From positions 1 through 52,740 of the forward strand of contig NZ_JAGGOF010000082.1 in NCBI RefSeq assembly GCF_018614775.1: DNA of 52,740 bases. The letters are read 5' to 3'. A program made the translations under genes and the position numbers. This document shows, one piece after another, positions 25,870 through 36,100 of the stretch. Under the pieces are notes generated by a model, which was given only the letters and a program-made list of their open reading frames with translations, was not told the DNA's origin and ran no database searches. Each line of letters begins with the position of its first letter. Within the stretch, counting starts at the first letter, position 1. Source of the DNA: Pseudomonas fluorescens. Its GTDB lineage: Bacteria; Pseudomonadota; Gammaproteobacteria; Pseudomonadales; Pseudomonadaceae.

Positions 25870-28704
25870 CTAGGCGGCCGCGTATCGACCCATTGACTGG
25901 TTGTATTGGTTCAGCCTGAACAGCAGTTCCCGTCCGCGTTGGATAGTTGCCCGAGTGGCGTTGATTTGCTGCTGCATCTGCGTACGGCGCAGTGTCCGGG
26001 CGCCTGCCGTGCCGGTTTGATCGGTCATCTGGTCCAGGGTCCGGTTCAGCATCCCTTTCGCGCCAGGGCCGTAAAACTCCTCCACCCCAAGTCGATCGAA
26101 TGCTGCATTGATGGCATTGGCGTCGTGCTCCAGGTATCCGTCGAGCTCAAGCAGTGCATCGTTCAAGCGTTGGATTTTTTGTCCGGGAATTCCATTCGAG
26201 GTCTTGGTGGCCTGGGTAGACGCTTCGAAGTTGGCGATCCATGCGCCCGGAACCCGAAGTACTTTGGTCAGGATGAAATTGGTCACCATCAACGATATTT
26301 TCTTTTGCCCGGTCGCTTCGCGCGGGTCCAGGTCTTTGATGGCTTTGCGGGACTTTGCGTTCAGGTCATAAAAAGCTGTCCGGCCTTCATGCTCGATATC
26401 GTCGGGGTCCAGTCGGCTGACTTGTGGGTAGACAGACTCAGGCAGATGTCGCGTCGCATCCATTTTTCCGGCGAGGCTGTCGATACCTGCTGCGGTGCCG
26501 CTCATGGCCGACCATGAGGCAACCAGCCCTGCTGGCGCCGCCAAGGCCCCTGCACCCAGCGAAGCCGCGTTCTTGAAGGCGTTGTAGGCGTAACGCTGAA
26601 AGACACTCTTGGTGATGTCTTTTGTACTCATGCTGTTGTACAGCTGGTGGTTCAGCGTGCTGAGCCGGTTGTTGACCTGGGACAGAATATTTGGATAGGC
26701 CGCTATCTCTTTCCTGATGTTGAACTCTTCTTTGTCCTGGCCGTTCGGGTCGTTATAGCGCACGGGGTTATTACCCACCATGCAATATAAGTTCAGCCCA
26801 TCAATTGCCCCCGCCGGATCGGCACTGATCCAGCGTTGCAACCACGGCGCGTAGTAGCGCTGCCCGTAGTAATACAGTCCGCTGGCGTCGTGCTCCTTGC
26901 CGGAGTAACGAATGGTCCGGTAGTCGGCTTCCACGGCTGAGCGGGACGCCGCCCACGCGGTGCCACCGTACGGCAGGTAACTTTCCTGGCTGATCAGCCA
27001 GCCCTCGCCGTCGAGTTCCATCGTGCTGGACCCCAAGTGATCGTCCAGGCTGTAGCGAAACGGGCTGGTCGCAATACCGGCCGGGCGACCTTCGGTCCAG
27101 TGCAAATAACGGACACTGCACCGACCGGCTTGCACGGTAATGACTTCCAGGCGCTCGTTAGGACGGGTGCGAATTTCCAGGCCCGGCAGATAACGGGCTT
27201 CCCGGGTGTGCGTCACCGTCGCGGCCCGGGTGGTTTGTATCTTGCAAACCCGTTGCCCATTGCTGTCGTAGCAGTAACGTTCGGTGTCGTCGTGTCCGTC
27301 CTCACGGCGGACCAACGTCACCTTGGCGAGTTGATTGCGGGTGTTCCACTCCAGCGTCCGGCCTGGCCCGAGCGTCTGCTGGTTGCCGTTATCGTCGAAA
27401 CCAACCGTTACGTCAGGCGCTGAGTGGCCGATGTTCCAGGACGTGAGGCGATTACTTGCCGTGGCAACGTTGTAGGTCCGGGTGTAGTGATTGCGGTCGC
27501 GGACATGGCGCAGTTCGATCAGATTGCCGCCGGCGTCGTATTCGTAGTGCTCGGTAAACCTGAACAGTTGCCGGGCATCGAACGGTGCTCGGCTGAGCGT
27601 AGCAAGGCTGGGGTTGCCGGTCAGACCCGAGGATTCACGCCCCGTCGCGCTGATCAACTGATAGAGGCTGTCGTAGCTGAATGTACTGATGGCGTCGACC
27701 CGCTGATTGCTGCCGAACTGCACCGGTTGGGCCCTGTCCTCAATTTGGGTGACGTTACCCACCGCGTCGTAGGTGTAGCGCAGATCCTGCAAGGTGCTGC
27801 CGGACACCGCCGCGCTGAGGGCGATCAGGCGACCACTGGCCGGGTCGAACGCGGCGCGACTGATGACGCCATTGCCGGCAACCTGGGATTCAACCTGGCC
27901 AGATGCGTTGTAGACCAGCTCCCGTACGACGATTTTCTCAGTCGCAGAGCCTTTTATCTTCAAGCCCACGGCTTTGAGTTGGCCGGCGACATCAAACGCA
28001 TAGCGCTGTTGGTGCTGCGCCGCATCCACCTGCAGGATAGGCTGCCCCAACGCATCGTAGCGCCAGCTGGTGGCGTAGCCATTACCCGGTTCCAGCAGCC
28101 CGTCGCGGTCCTTTTCATCGGCCGGCCAATTGGGTGATGCGCAACCGACCAGGAAGTGCCTTGCCTGGCCTAGCGGTTTGCCACTTAGCCCATAGTTGCT
28201 GATGGACAGGCTGCCAGCGCTGTCATCGTGACGGGTCAGGGCACCACAGAGATTGTAGGCCGCCGAGGTGGGCGAGCTGTCGCCGTAGCGCAGGCATTCG
28301 ATCCGGCGCAGGCCCTCTTGCGTCCCTTGTTCCTGGACCTCGGTCGGCCGCAGCTGATCATCGTAGAAGGTACGCCAGCGGTGCCCTCGCTGGTCCCAGC
28401 AACGCAGGATCTGGCCGGCATCACCCGGCAGGTTCAGGCGCCAGCCGGCGTCGAGGCTGTCTATCCGCAGGGGCTTGCCGGAGAAGCTGTAGACGGTGGT
28501 CAGGTTGGCTTGCGGTGCGTCGCCGGAGAGTCGGGGATCCCATTGCGCAACGGGGCGTCCGGCGAGGTCAAAGGCCTGTCGGGTGATGCGCGCCTGGGCG
28601 GGGTCGTCCATGTGGCGCCGGCAGTAAGCGACCTGCCGCACGGACAATCCCCGGCTGTCGACGGCATTGATCGTCGGCGTTTTGCGATGCAAGTGTGGGG
28701 TCAT
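25870..28704 (-). CDS. Tc toxin C component (TccC-like, RHS-repeat effector carrier)
   Basis: This is the third subunit of an insecticidal ABC (Tc) toxin. With TcB it forms the hollow RHS cocoon that shields a C-terminal toxin. The 944-residue protein starts with the TcC N-terminal form (TINAVDSRGLSVRQVAYCRR), has many YD/RHS repeats, and ends its core with YSGKEHDASGLYYYGQRYY and ISADPAGAIDGLNLYCMVGN before NDPNG. This is the conserved aspartyl self-cleavage region, placing the cut near residue 655. The remaining 290 or so residues form the variable toxin domain. I see no ADP-ribosyltransferase or deaminase motif in it. Its start overlaps the TcB stop (ATGA). Confidence 0.92.
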   Translation of the reverse strand: MTPHLHRKTPTINAVDSRGLSVRQVAYCRRHMDDPAQARITRQAFDLAGRPVAQWDPRLSGDAPQANLTTVYSFSGKPLRIDSLDAGWRLNLPGDAGQILRCWDQRGHRWRTFYDDQLRPTEVQEQGTQEGLRRIECLRYGDSSPTSAAYNLCGALTRHDDSAGSLSISNYGLSGKPLGQARHFLVGCASPNWPADEKDRDGLLEPGNGYATSWRYDALGQPILQVDAAQHQQRYAFDVAGQLKAVGLKIKGSATEKIVVRELVYNASGQVESQVAGNGVISRAAFDPASGRLIALSAAVSGSTLQDLRYTYDAVGNVTQIEDRAQPVQFGSNQRVDAISTFSYDSLYQLISATGRESSGLTGNPSLATLSRAPFDARQLFRFTEHYEYDAGGNLIELRHVRDRNHYTRTYNVATASNRLTSWNIGHSAPDVTVGFDDNGNQQTLGPGRTLEWNTRNQLAKVTLVRREDGHDDTERYCYDSNGQRVCKIQTTRAATVTHTREARYLPGLEIRTRPNERLEVITVQAGRCSVRYLHWTEGRPAGIATSPFRYSLDDHLGSSTMELDGEGWLISQESYLPYGGTAWAASRSAVEADYRTIRYSGKEHDASGLYYYGQRYYAPWLQRWISADPAGAIDGLNLYCMVGNNPVRYNDPNGQDKEEFNIRKEIAAYPNILSQVNNRLSTLNHQLYNSMSTKDITKSVFQRYAYNAFKNAASLGAGALAAPAGLVASWSAMSGTAAGIDSLAGKMDATRHLPESVYPQVSRLDPDDIEHEGRTAFYDLNAKSRKAIKDLDPREATGQKKISLMVTNFILTKVLRVPGAWIANFEASTQATKTSNGIPGQKIQRLNDALLELDGYLEHDANAINAAFDRLGVEEFYGPGAKGMLNRTLDQMTDQTGTAGARTLRRTQMQQQINATRATIQRGRELLFRLNQYNQSMGRYAAA

Positions 28705-31700
28705 GCCGCACCTCCGGTGGTCGGGTAATGCTTGGCCATGGTCTCTTCCAAGGTGTCGTTCTCGTCTTCGTCGAGGGTGTACCAGGCGTGACGGGTGTGC
28801 CGGCGCATGGGGGAGATGCCACTTTGACTGGCAAGCCGCGTGTGGGAGGGGCGGCCCAGCGGATCGTAGAATTGTCGGTCGCAATAACCGAACCGACGCA
28901 AGGACACGTCGTTTATGTAGCGATGCTGGTCGGCGAAGTAAGGACGGTAGAGGCGAATCGGTAAGCCGAGGTTGTTGTATTCCACCCGCTCGCTGACACG
29001 CCAGCGTCTCGCGGCGGTTTGCTCCAGAGGTCGTTTGTCATTGAGCGTCAGCGCGCCCTGGGCGTTGACGACGTAGGCCATACCTGGCTCGACCTGCTGC
29101 TTGCTTTGCAACGTGCGCCCGAAGCCGTCGAAGCAGGTCAGGCTGATGCGGATCTGTTGTTGCGGGTCGCCGGGATAACGGTCGGCCACCAGCGCTGCAA
29201 TGTGCATCGGCTCACGGGCCGAGGCCACTATTTCTTTTTGCAGTTTCAGATCGTCGAGAGAGGGTGCTTGTAGCGCCATCAGGCGGATTCGGGCCGATGC
29301 ACAGATGTGCCCGCTGGGCAGCAGGTCACCGTTGAGCACGCAGCGCGCCAACCAGTCGGTATCTGCCAAGGCCGCACTGGACACGTGCCCCATCCAGCTG
29401 AAGGGGGCGTAGTAGAGGGCGGTGGCGGCGTCCTGAAGGGCCTCTCTGCTTTGTTCGATCGCTTCGGTGGGGCTGTTGAAGTGCGGCCGCTTGAACTGCG
29501 CGAGCGGCTTGAAACCTGCGACGCTGTTGTACTCACTGCCGTAGAAGGTGCTGGCCAGCACCTGACCAAAGGCATCGACGAGACTTTCCTGGCTATTGCC
29601 ATTGGGATCGGTAATGCGCCACGGCTGAAGTGAACGGTAGTCGTGGTGCACCCGGGTAACACAGCCGTCGGGCAGCTTGAGCGCGGTGATGAAGCAGCGA
29701 TAGCGGTCGTAGCTGTACTCGGTCACGCCGTGGCTCTTGCTCGCTTGCGAAGTCTCGATCCTGTAAAAACCCTGCAGCGGGGCGTAGGTCGCGAAGTCAC
29801 TTTTGACTGACCAGATCTTCTTGCCTGGAGGGGTCTCGGGAAGAAACAGATCCATGGGGTGATAGCCGCTTCTTTCGAGTAGCTTGCCTTTGGGACGCTG
29901 GGCCTGCGGTAACAGGTGGAAGGCTTGCAACGCGGTTTCGTCCAGTTCGGCGCTTTCCCGATGATCGGCCAGAGCCTCGAAGTGGGCGACACCGTCCGGC
30001 AGGGTTTCTGCGCTCGAGGTGTGTTTGTAGCGTTGAATGGACAGGCCGGTCAGCATACTGGCGGACATCCAGCGGGTGCTTCGGGTGAGTTCGCTGAGTT
30101 TTTCATGGTTCATGTCCGCTGTGCTCATTCCGTCAGCTTCAGGTGCCTTGGCTTTTCTCAAGGCGTTGGTGCGCTGGCGATAAGGCAGGCCAAGGCGCCA
30201 GGCTTGCGGATCTTGCAAGTGGATGTACTCGGCGCGGGTTTCGGTCAGGTAATGAAACTGTTGCGCCGGATCATGCGCATCGCGCCACCAGCGCTGCTGG
30301 TCGGGGTCATTGAACGGGGGCAAGTCGTCGACGGTTTTACGTCGGGCGTAATGGACATCGACGCTGTGGGTCAACGAGCCATACCCATCATGCTGCAAAT
30401 TGAAGGTGTGCCGGCATTGCGGATCGTCGCTCAAGCCTTCGTACTGATAATGGATCGATTCCAGCAGCAGCGGCAGCATCCGCCCATGACCCCGTTTGCC
30501 CTCGGGCGCCTGAAGCAGACGCACCCCATAGCGGTTCTCCTGGGCCGAATACAGGGTCGTGCGGTTCAGGCGCGTATCGACGCCGAATACCTCGCTGCGC
30601 AACAACAGGCCACTCAGGGCGCGAGACATTTCATCAAGCGTTGCCGGACTGGGTGCGGCAACGAATGTGTCGTTGCCGGTATCCGGCTGGTATTGGCAGA
30701 GTACGGTCTTGCCCAGCGCGACGGCCTGTGGGTCGGCGTGGCTATAAGCGTTACGCGACAGGTCGGGTGCCTGCCCGGTGTGAAACCAGCTCTTCTTCAG
30801 GCAGGCTGCGGTGAAACCCTGGGGATCGGTATCGACAGGGTGGGTTTCATGGTCGGTTTGCAGCAGCAGGCCGAAGCCACGAAATTCCCGCTCCTTGCCG
30901 TCGTAGTAGCCCTGGCGGTAAGCGTAGCGGCGGGACAGCTGGTTGCCGGTTATTTCATCCACTTGGGTTTGGCTCGATACCACATGCAGAACCAGGGGCA
31001 CGTGGCAGGTCAGGGGCTGGCCGGCTGTCATTCTCTGCGCTTTTTCATCCAGCCATTCCTGCGCCGAGCTGCGGTAACGGATGCGGTTGGCCGCGCCGGT
31101 GTTGTTGTTCGTGCCCGTGAGCAGGTAGGGCTTTGCGCTGACGAAATCGCAGCGCCAGTGTCGGCCGCCGCTGTGGGGCGCGCTCAGGACCAGGCTGGAG
31201 CAGCCCAGCCCTTGCAGATCGACGATGTTCACCTGGCATAAGCCGTCGTAGCGCATGCCTCCCGGCCATGGCAGGGCAACGGGCGGGTTGAAACCGTTGC
31301 CGCCACGGTTCATGAAGATCAGCGCCTGATGCGCTTGCAGGTAGATCAGGTCGACGGCGCCGGAGCCGTCCAGGTCCGCCAGGCGGATCCGCGAAGCGTC
31401 GAAATTTTCGTGCGCGAGGTCAGGCGAGCCCAGCACGATGCCTTGGCCGAAACGCCCACGGCCCAGGTTCGGCCAACACTTCACTTCGTTGTGGCGAATG
31501 CGCACCAGGTGCTGCTGGCCGCTGCCCAGGACGTCGCTGAACGCCGCCAGTTCGCTGGCGCAGTGGCTGAGGATCGGGAGGGTGTCGTCCTCGACATCAC
31601 GGGCTGCTTCACGGACAGGGGCAAATCCGTCCTCCCGCAGGTTGGCGTACAGACGAACGCTGCGCGGGCCGATCAACGCCAGGTCGCTGAGGCCTGCTCC

Positions 31701-33188
31701 CATCAGGTCGGCCAATTGCCCCTGCGGGTTGAAAAACGCTGGAGGGAACGCCTTGAATGTGGCGAAATCCGTCCAGCCCCGATCCGGGCCCAGGGAGAAA
31801 AAACCGCTCAGCCCCGGTTGGGCGACGACCCAGTCCAGTCGACCATCGCCTGTGAGGTCGATCAGTGCTTGCTGCACGGGGCTGGCCGGATCTGCCACGG
31901 GAAGCCGCGGCAGCGCTCGCCATTGACCGTAGGCGACGTCATCGCTGTCGGCCTTGTCTCGCAGGGGCTCACGGTAGTACCAGCACGTCTCGCCCCGATA
32001 GAGCAGACCGGGGAGGCCTTCGCCGTACAGATCCACCCATTGATAATCCGTGGCTTCGTCGAGCCCCGGCATGTCTTGCCAAGGTTGCCAGGCGCTGGGC
32101 TCCCCGGGGAGGGTGAACGCGCTGTAGCTGAACTCGAGCGGCGGACGGTTATCGATGGTTTGCGCCTCACCGAACCCCTGGTCGTGAGCCGTGATCAACT
32201 GGTGATAACCCTGGGGCGTCTGGCGGTAGCCGAGCAGCAGGCGGCGCACCAGTACGGGATCGGGGCCCCATTCCCCGGCAAAACGGTGAAACATCAGCAC
32301 CTGGCGACACAGGCGTTCGGTGCGTAATTCAAAGCCATAGGCGAAGCTGGAAAAACCATCGCCCCGGGCCAGCCATTGCTGGCCTTCATAGCGCGGTGCG
32401 TGTTCGTACTCGGTGCTCCGCTCGCCATAGTCGACCACCAGTTCGAAGTGCCATTGCGCAGACGCCAGCCGGTCGGCGTGCCACAGGTAAAGGTCGGCAT
32501 CGGCCTGGAAATTGCCATAGCTCACGCGGCTCAGATAACGCTGGGCGCTCGTGTCGGACTTGTAGTGGTAAAGGATGTGCTCACCGTGGGCGTTCAGGCT
32601 TTCTTCCAGCAGCCATTCGCCGACACGGCTCGCATCCCGTGGATCAGCTCGACGCGCAGAGGGATTTTTTCCGAAGACATGCAGGCAGCCATCGGCACCG
32701 TGTACGAGCCAGAATCCGGGTTTGTCATCCGCCGACGACCAATGCTCGATCCGGTCGAAGCGGCTTTCGATTCTCGGGTGATGACGGACCACCGCGTAGC
32801 GCTTGCCCAGTTCCAGCTTGTTGTAGTGGTGGACATGCGTAGCATCGATAGCGCCCCATGCATCGCGCTCGGGCAACCACGCCACGGCGTCGGGGCCGAT
32901 GATCTCGTCATCGTCATCATAGGCAGGCACACCGTGGCGGGTGCTTCGCGCCACGCTCGGCAGTGACAGGCCCCAACCGATGCCGAACACGCCGTTGCCG
33001 GCCGAGCTGGAATAGGCCAGCGATAAAGGCGGGGCAAAGCCACGGCCCGGCGAAATCGGCAGGGCAATTTCATAGGTCGTCGTGCCGTGGACGCCGACAG
33101 TGCCCAGGCCTTTGCCGATGCTCTGGATCGCGCCGCCACCTTTGGGTAGTGACGGCGCGGACACGGGCAGCGCGCTGTGTTCATTCAT
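28701..33188 (-). CDS. Tc toxin B component (TcaC/TcdB-like)
   Basis: TcB links the TcA pore to the TcC effector and forms the lower half of the cocoon with a beta-propeller gate. The 1495-residue protein begins with a SpvB domain (LPKGGGAIQSIGKGLGTVGV, YEIALPISPGRGFAPPLSLA). FG-GAP/VCBS-like repeats follow (DLTGDGRLDWVVAQPG, LADLDGSGAVDLIYLQ) in the TcdB mid-N and mid-C region. RHS-like sequence occupies the C-terminal part. Length matches known TcB proteins (about 1450-1500 aa). GGAGG is 6 bases before the start at 33188, and the coding sequence overlaps the TcA2 stop by 8 bp. It is coupled to TcC through an ATGA overlap. Confidence 0.93.
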   Translation of the reverse strand: MNEHSALPVSAPSLPKGGGAIQSIGKGLGTVGVHGTTTYEIALPISPGRGFAPPLSLAYSSSAGNGVFGIGWGLSLPSVARSTRHGVPAYDDDDEIIGPDAVAWLPERDAWGAIDATHVHHYNKLELGKRYAVVRHHPRIESRFDRIEHWSSADDKPGFWLVHGADGCLHVFGKNPSARRADPRDASRVGEWLLEESLNAHGEHILYHYKSDTSAQRYLSRVSYGNFQADADLYLWHADRLASAQWHFELVVDYGERSTEYEHAPRYEGQQWLARGDGFSSFAYGFELRTERLCRQVLMFHRFAGEWGPDPVLVRRLLLGYRQTPQGYHQLITAHDQGFGEAQTIDNRPPLEFSYSAFTLPGEPSAWQPWQDMPGLDEATDYQWVDLYGEGLPGLLYRGETCWYYREPLRDKADSDDVAYGQWRALPRLPVADPASPVQQALIDLTGDGRLDWVVAQPGLSGFFSLGPDRGWTDFATFKAFPPAFFNPQGQLADLMGAGLSDLALIGPRSVRLYANLREDGFAPVREAARDVEDDTLPILSHCASELAAFSDVLGSGQQHLVRIRHNEVKCWPNLGRGRFGQGIVLGSPDLAHENFDASRIRLADLDGSGAVDLIYLQAHQALIFMNRGGNGFNPPVALPWPGGMRYDGLCQVNIVDLQGLGCSSLVLSAPHSGGRHWRCDFVSAKPYLLTGTNNNTGAANRIRYRSSAQEWLDEKAQRMTAGQPLTCHVPLVLHVVSSQTQVDEITGNQLSRRYAYRQGYYDGKEREFRGFGLLLQTDHETHPVDTDPQGFTAACLKKSWFHTGQAPDLSRNAYSHADPQAVALGKTVLCQYQPDTGNDTFVAAPSPATLDEMSRALSGLLLRSEVFGVDTRLNRTTLYSAQENRYGVRLLQAPEGKRGHGRMLPLLLESIHYQYEGLSDDPQCRHTFNLQHDGYGSLTHSVDVHYARRKTVDDLPPFNDPDQQRWWRDAHDPAQQFHYLTETRAEYIHLQDPQAWRLGLPYRQRTNALRKAKAPEADGMSTADMNHEKLSELTRSTRWMSASMLTGLSIQRYKHTSSAETLPDGVAHFEALADHRESAELDETALQAFHLLPQAQRPKGKLLERSGYHPMDLFLPETPPGKKIWSVKSDFATYAPLQGFYRIETSQASKSHGVTEYSYDRYRCFITALKLPDGCVTRVHHDYRSLQPWRITDPNGNSQESLVDAFGQVLASTFYGSEYNSVAGFKPLAQFKRPHFNSPTEAIEQSREALQDAATALYYAPFSWMGHVSSAALADTDWLARCVLNGDLLPSGHICASARIRLMALQAPSLDDLKLQKEIVASAREPMHIAALVADRYPGDPQQQIRISLTCFDGFGRTLQSKQQVEPGMAYVVNAQGALTLNDKRPLEQTAARRWRVSERVEYNNLGLPIRLYRPYFADQHRYINDVSLRRFGYCDRQFYDPLGRPSHTRLASQSGISPMRRHTRHAWYTLDEDENDTLEETMAKHYPTTGGAA

Positions 33189-36100
33189 GGGAACCTCCGC
33201 CGACCCGGGCCGTATAGCTGACATGCACGATGATGTCGGTCAGCGATTCAAGCAGGTCCTTCTGTTTTTCCGGGTTCGGGAAGGTCAGTTGCCATTTGGA
33301 TATGGCGCCGGTGTATTCGAAGGGCAGGTAGCGTTCATCGTTGAAGTTCAGGGTGAACAGACCGTTATCATCGACACCGGTTGAAAGGGCAACTTGTGGG
33401 TGGGCGCGTCGGCTCTCAATGGCTTCGCCTCGATCACCTGCAGCCAGGAACACCTTGCTGGCGGTCTGGGTCAGTGTGGCTCGAATGTTTTCATAGGGGC
33501 CAACAACGGCCGGCAGGGAAATGCTGATGGTTTTGATGCGTCGCAGATAATGTTGCTGGTCCTTGTAGTCGTCTTCGAAGAGTTCGTGGGTCAACTCGAA
33601 TTTGCACTGGCCTTCCTTCAAGGCGGCATGGACGTGCGTCCAGTCCTGGTTGATAGGGCTGCTTGGCGTCTGGTCCTTCAGATGCCGCAACGATACCGTT
33701 CTGCGAATCTCCAGCTCGCGCTCGTGACGTCGCAGGTATTGGGCCTGCATGTTCAACAGGTTCAGTTTCAACTGCTCGCCCGCGCCTAGCCCTCGATAGG
33801 TCGTATTCCAGGCCCCGGGTTGGATGAACCGCGTGCTGAAATCCGCCAGCTCATATTGCCAACAGGCTTCAGCTTCCAGGCACAGGGCCGAGGTTGCGTC
33901 GTAGGCCTGGCGGTAGAGCGCGGCGAACTGGCTGTTCAGCCATTGGTACAGCTGCGCTTTGGTAAAGCGCTTGCTGAGCAAGTCGTAGTTGGCCTTGGCT
34001 TGGTTCAGGCTCGATTCAGCCAGGCGCAGTTGCAGGCGTGTGGCGGTTTCCTGCTCGGCGCAAGATCCCAGTTGGGCGTCGAGCTGAGCCAATTCAAGCC
34101 GCGCCTGATCCTGGGCCAGGGTCCAGTCCTCCCGACGACGCGTGAATTGTGCCGTACGGTCGAGGTTCTGGGCGGCGGTGCGATACCTGATGGCGTCGCC
34201 TTGGGCCAAGGCAGCGGCAGCGTGCAGCGCACCTTCCCAACGGCTGCCTCCCACGCTGAAGCCAAAAATGTTCGGCATCAACATCAGGCTGCCCGCCACG
34301 ACCTGTGCGTTCGATGCATCGAGTTCCGAGGAGCCGCTGCTCAAGTACAACTCACTGGCCTTGGTCTCGATTTCACAGAGGCCGTTCTCCAGCAACTGCT
34401 GATAATGGTGCAGCCGACCCTGAACGACAGCCTGGCTGGCCAGCAGTGCCTGGCGGTTATGCCGGTCTATGTTGAGCGCCTGGCGATGCAGGTCGACGGA
34501 CTGTTTAGCCAGGTCCCAGGCGTGTTGTTGCTGGAGTTCCTGCAACTGCGCCTGCTCCTTGCGTTCGATCAGCGAGAGCAAGGCGGCGCCGAACTGGCAC
34601 AGGCTTTCCACTGCCGCCTGGGCCTGGTTGAGCACGGCGGTGAAGCGATAGGGTGGGATCTGGGTGTTCGGCAACCTCGGTGCTGCGCTGCGCGAAAGGT
34701 CCATGCCGCTGGCGATGGCCGATGCGCGTGGGTCCAGAGCAGGCGCAAACATCGGTAGATGCAGCGGCTTGCCGGCGATGTCGAGGTTATGCCGCAGGTT
34801 GTGCAGGCGACTGTCAGTAATGTCCCAGCGCTTGCGCAATTCGGGATGGAAGGGGATGCGCAAATATGGCGTATCGATGGCCGGCAGGGACGGCGGCGAG
34901 CTGCTTTCGCCCAACAAGTGGAGTGCGTGGTTGGCGGTGGAGTTTGTCAGCGCGTACTCGAACCGGCGCAGATGTTCATTACTGGTTTCGCTCAACGTTT
35001 GCAGGCTGATGCGTGGCCATTGAACAAGTGGTTGAACCTCGGCCCGAGGCCCTAGCAGGTCCAGTGCCCGCGCATACCAGAGCTTGGCCTCGCTGAGACT
35101 GTCGGGTGTCAGCTCGCGGTACGCGGCGTCGCCTCGGTTGATCAGGATGTCGAGGTACAAAAAGTACAGCGCCTTGCGAAAGTGCACCGGGTGGCTGAGG
35201 GCAATCTGGTGGGGATCATGGGGTGTCTGGTTGGCGTAAGAAGGCCTGCCGTTATCGATCAACGGCACGCTTCTCCAGTGGTCACCGTTGTTGCGACCCG
35301 GATCGAAGGTATGGCGCAGCCAGCGTTCAGCGTCCTCGTATCGCTGCTCGGTATTCAACCGCTGGGCGACCAGCCAGGGTACGTAGAGGAAAAGCTCGGT
35401 GAAGTAGCGGCCATAAGGTCCGTGAAAATCCATCCAGTTGCTTGAGTCACCGGGCACGAAGGGCTCCGGCAGGTGTTGGGTCGTCAAGTCGAACAGCGCA
35501 TCCAGGCTGTTCTCGGCTCGACGGACCAGTTCGGCGGCGAACACCGTGTTCAACCGGATGGGCGGGCGTAATCGGTCGTAGGCGTCGCTTTTCTTGACTG
35601 CGGACCTGGCGAAATCGATGAACTGGGTGGTGCCGAGGCCAGGCGTCGTGACCTGGGTTATGCCCGGAGGTTGTTGGCGCTTGAGGGGGCGCTTCAGGGT
35701 GATGGCTTTGAGGATGGAATAGAGCTTCTTTGTCGGTTCTCGGGGATGCACGAACGCCACCCCGAGAAAGAGGGTGGCACCGTCTTCATTGAGCTCGGTG
35801 CCAGGCCATGGGAACTCAAAAGCATCCGGCAGAAGCTCTGCCGGAGCGGACTCTGCCACAACCGTCAGGTCCTCGTACGTCAGGGGCTGGGGCTTCGGTG
35901 CCTTTGGTTGTCGGAAGACCACATACTGTTTGTCTAGCGGCTCATCACAGAAAACCATGACGCCCTCCACTTTGATGGCTTTGGAGTGCTCTGCATTCAG
36001 CGTTACGGTTTCCGAGTATCTGGTTTGGGAGCTGTTATTACGACCCCGGCTCACCTTGATCAAGTTTCTTACGGCGTCTGTGGAAATGAATTTCCCTTCA

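Noticed and set aside
29916..31241. 441-codon plus-strand frame inside TcB
   Set aside because: Low-complexity antisense of the TcB coding sequence; no start signal or motif.
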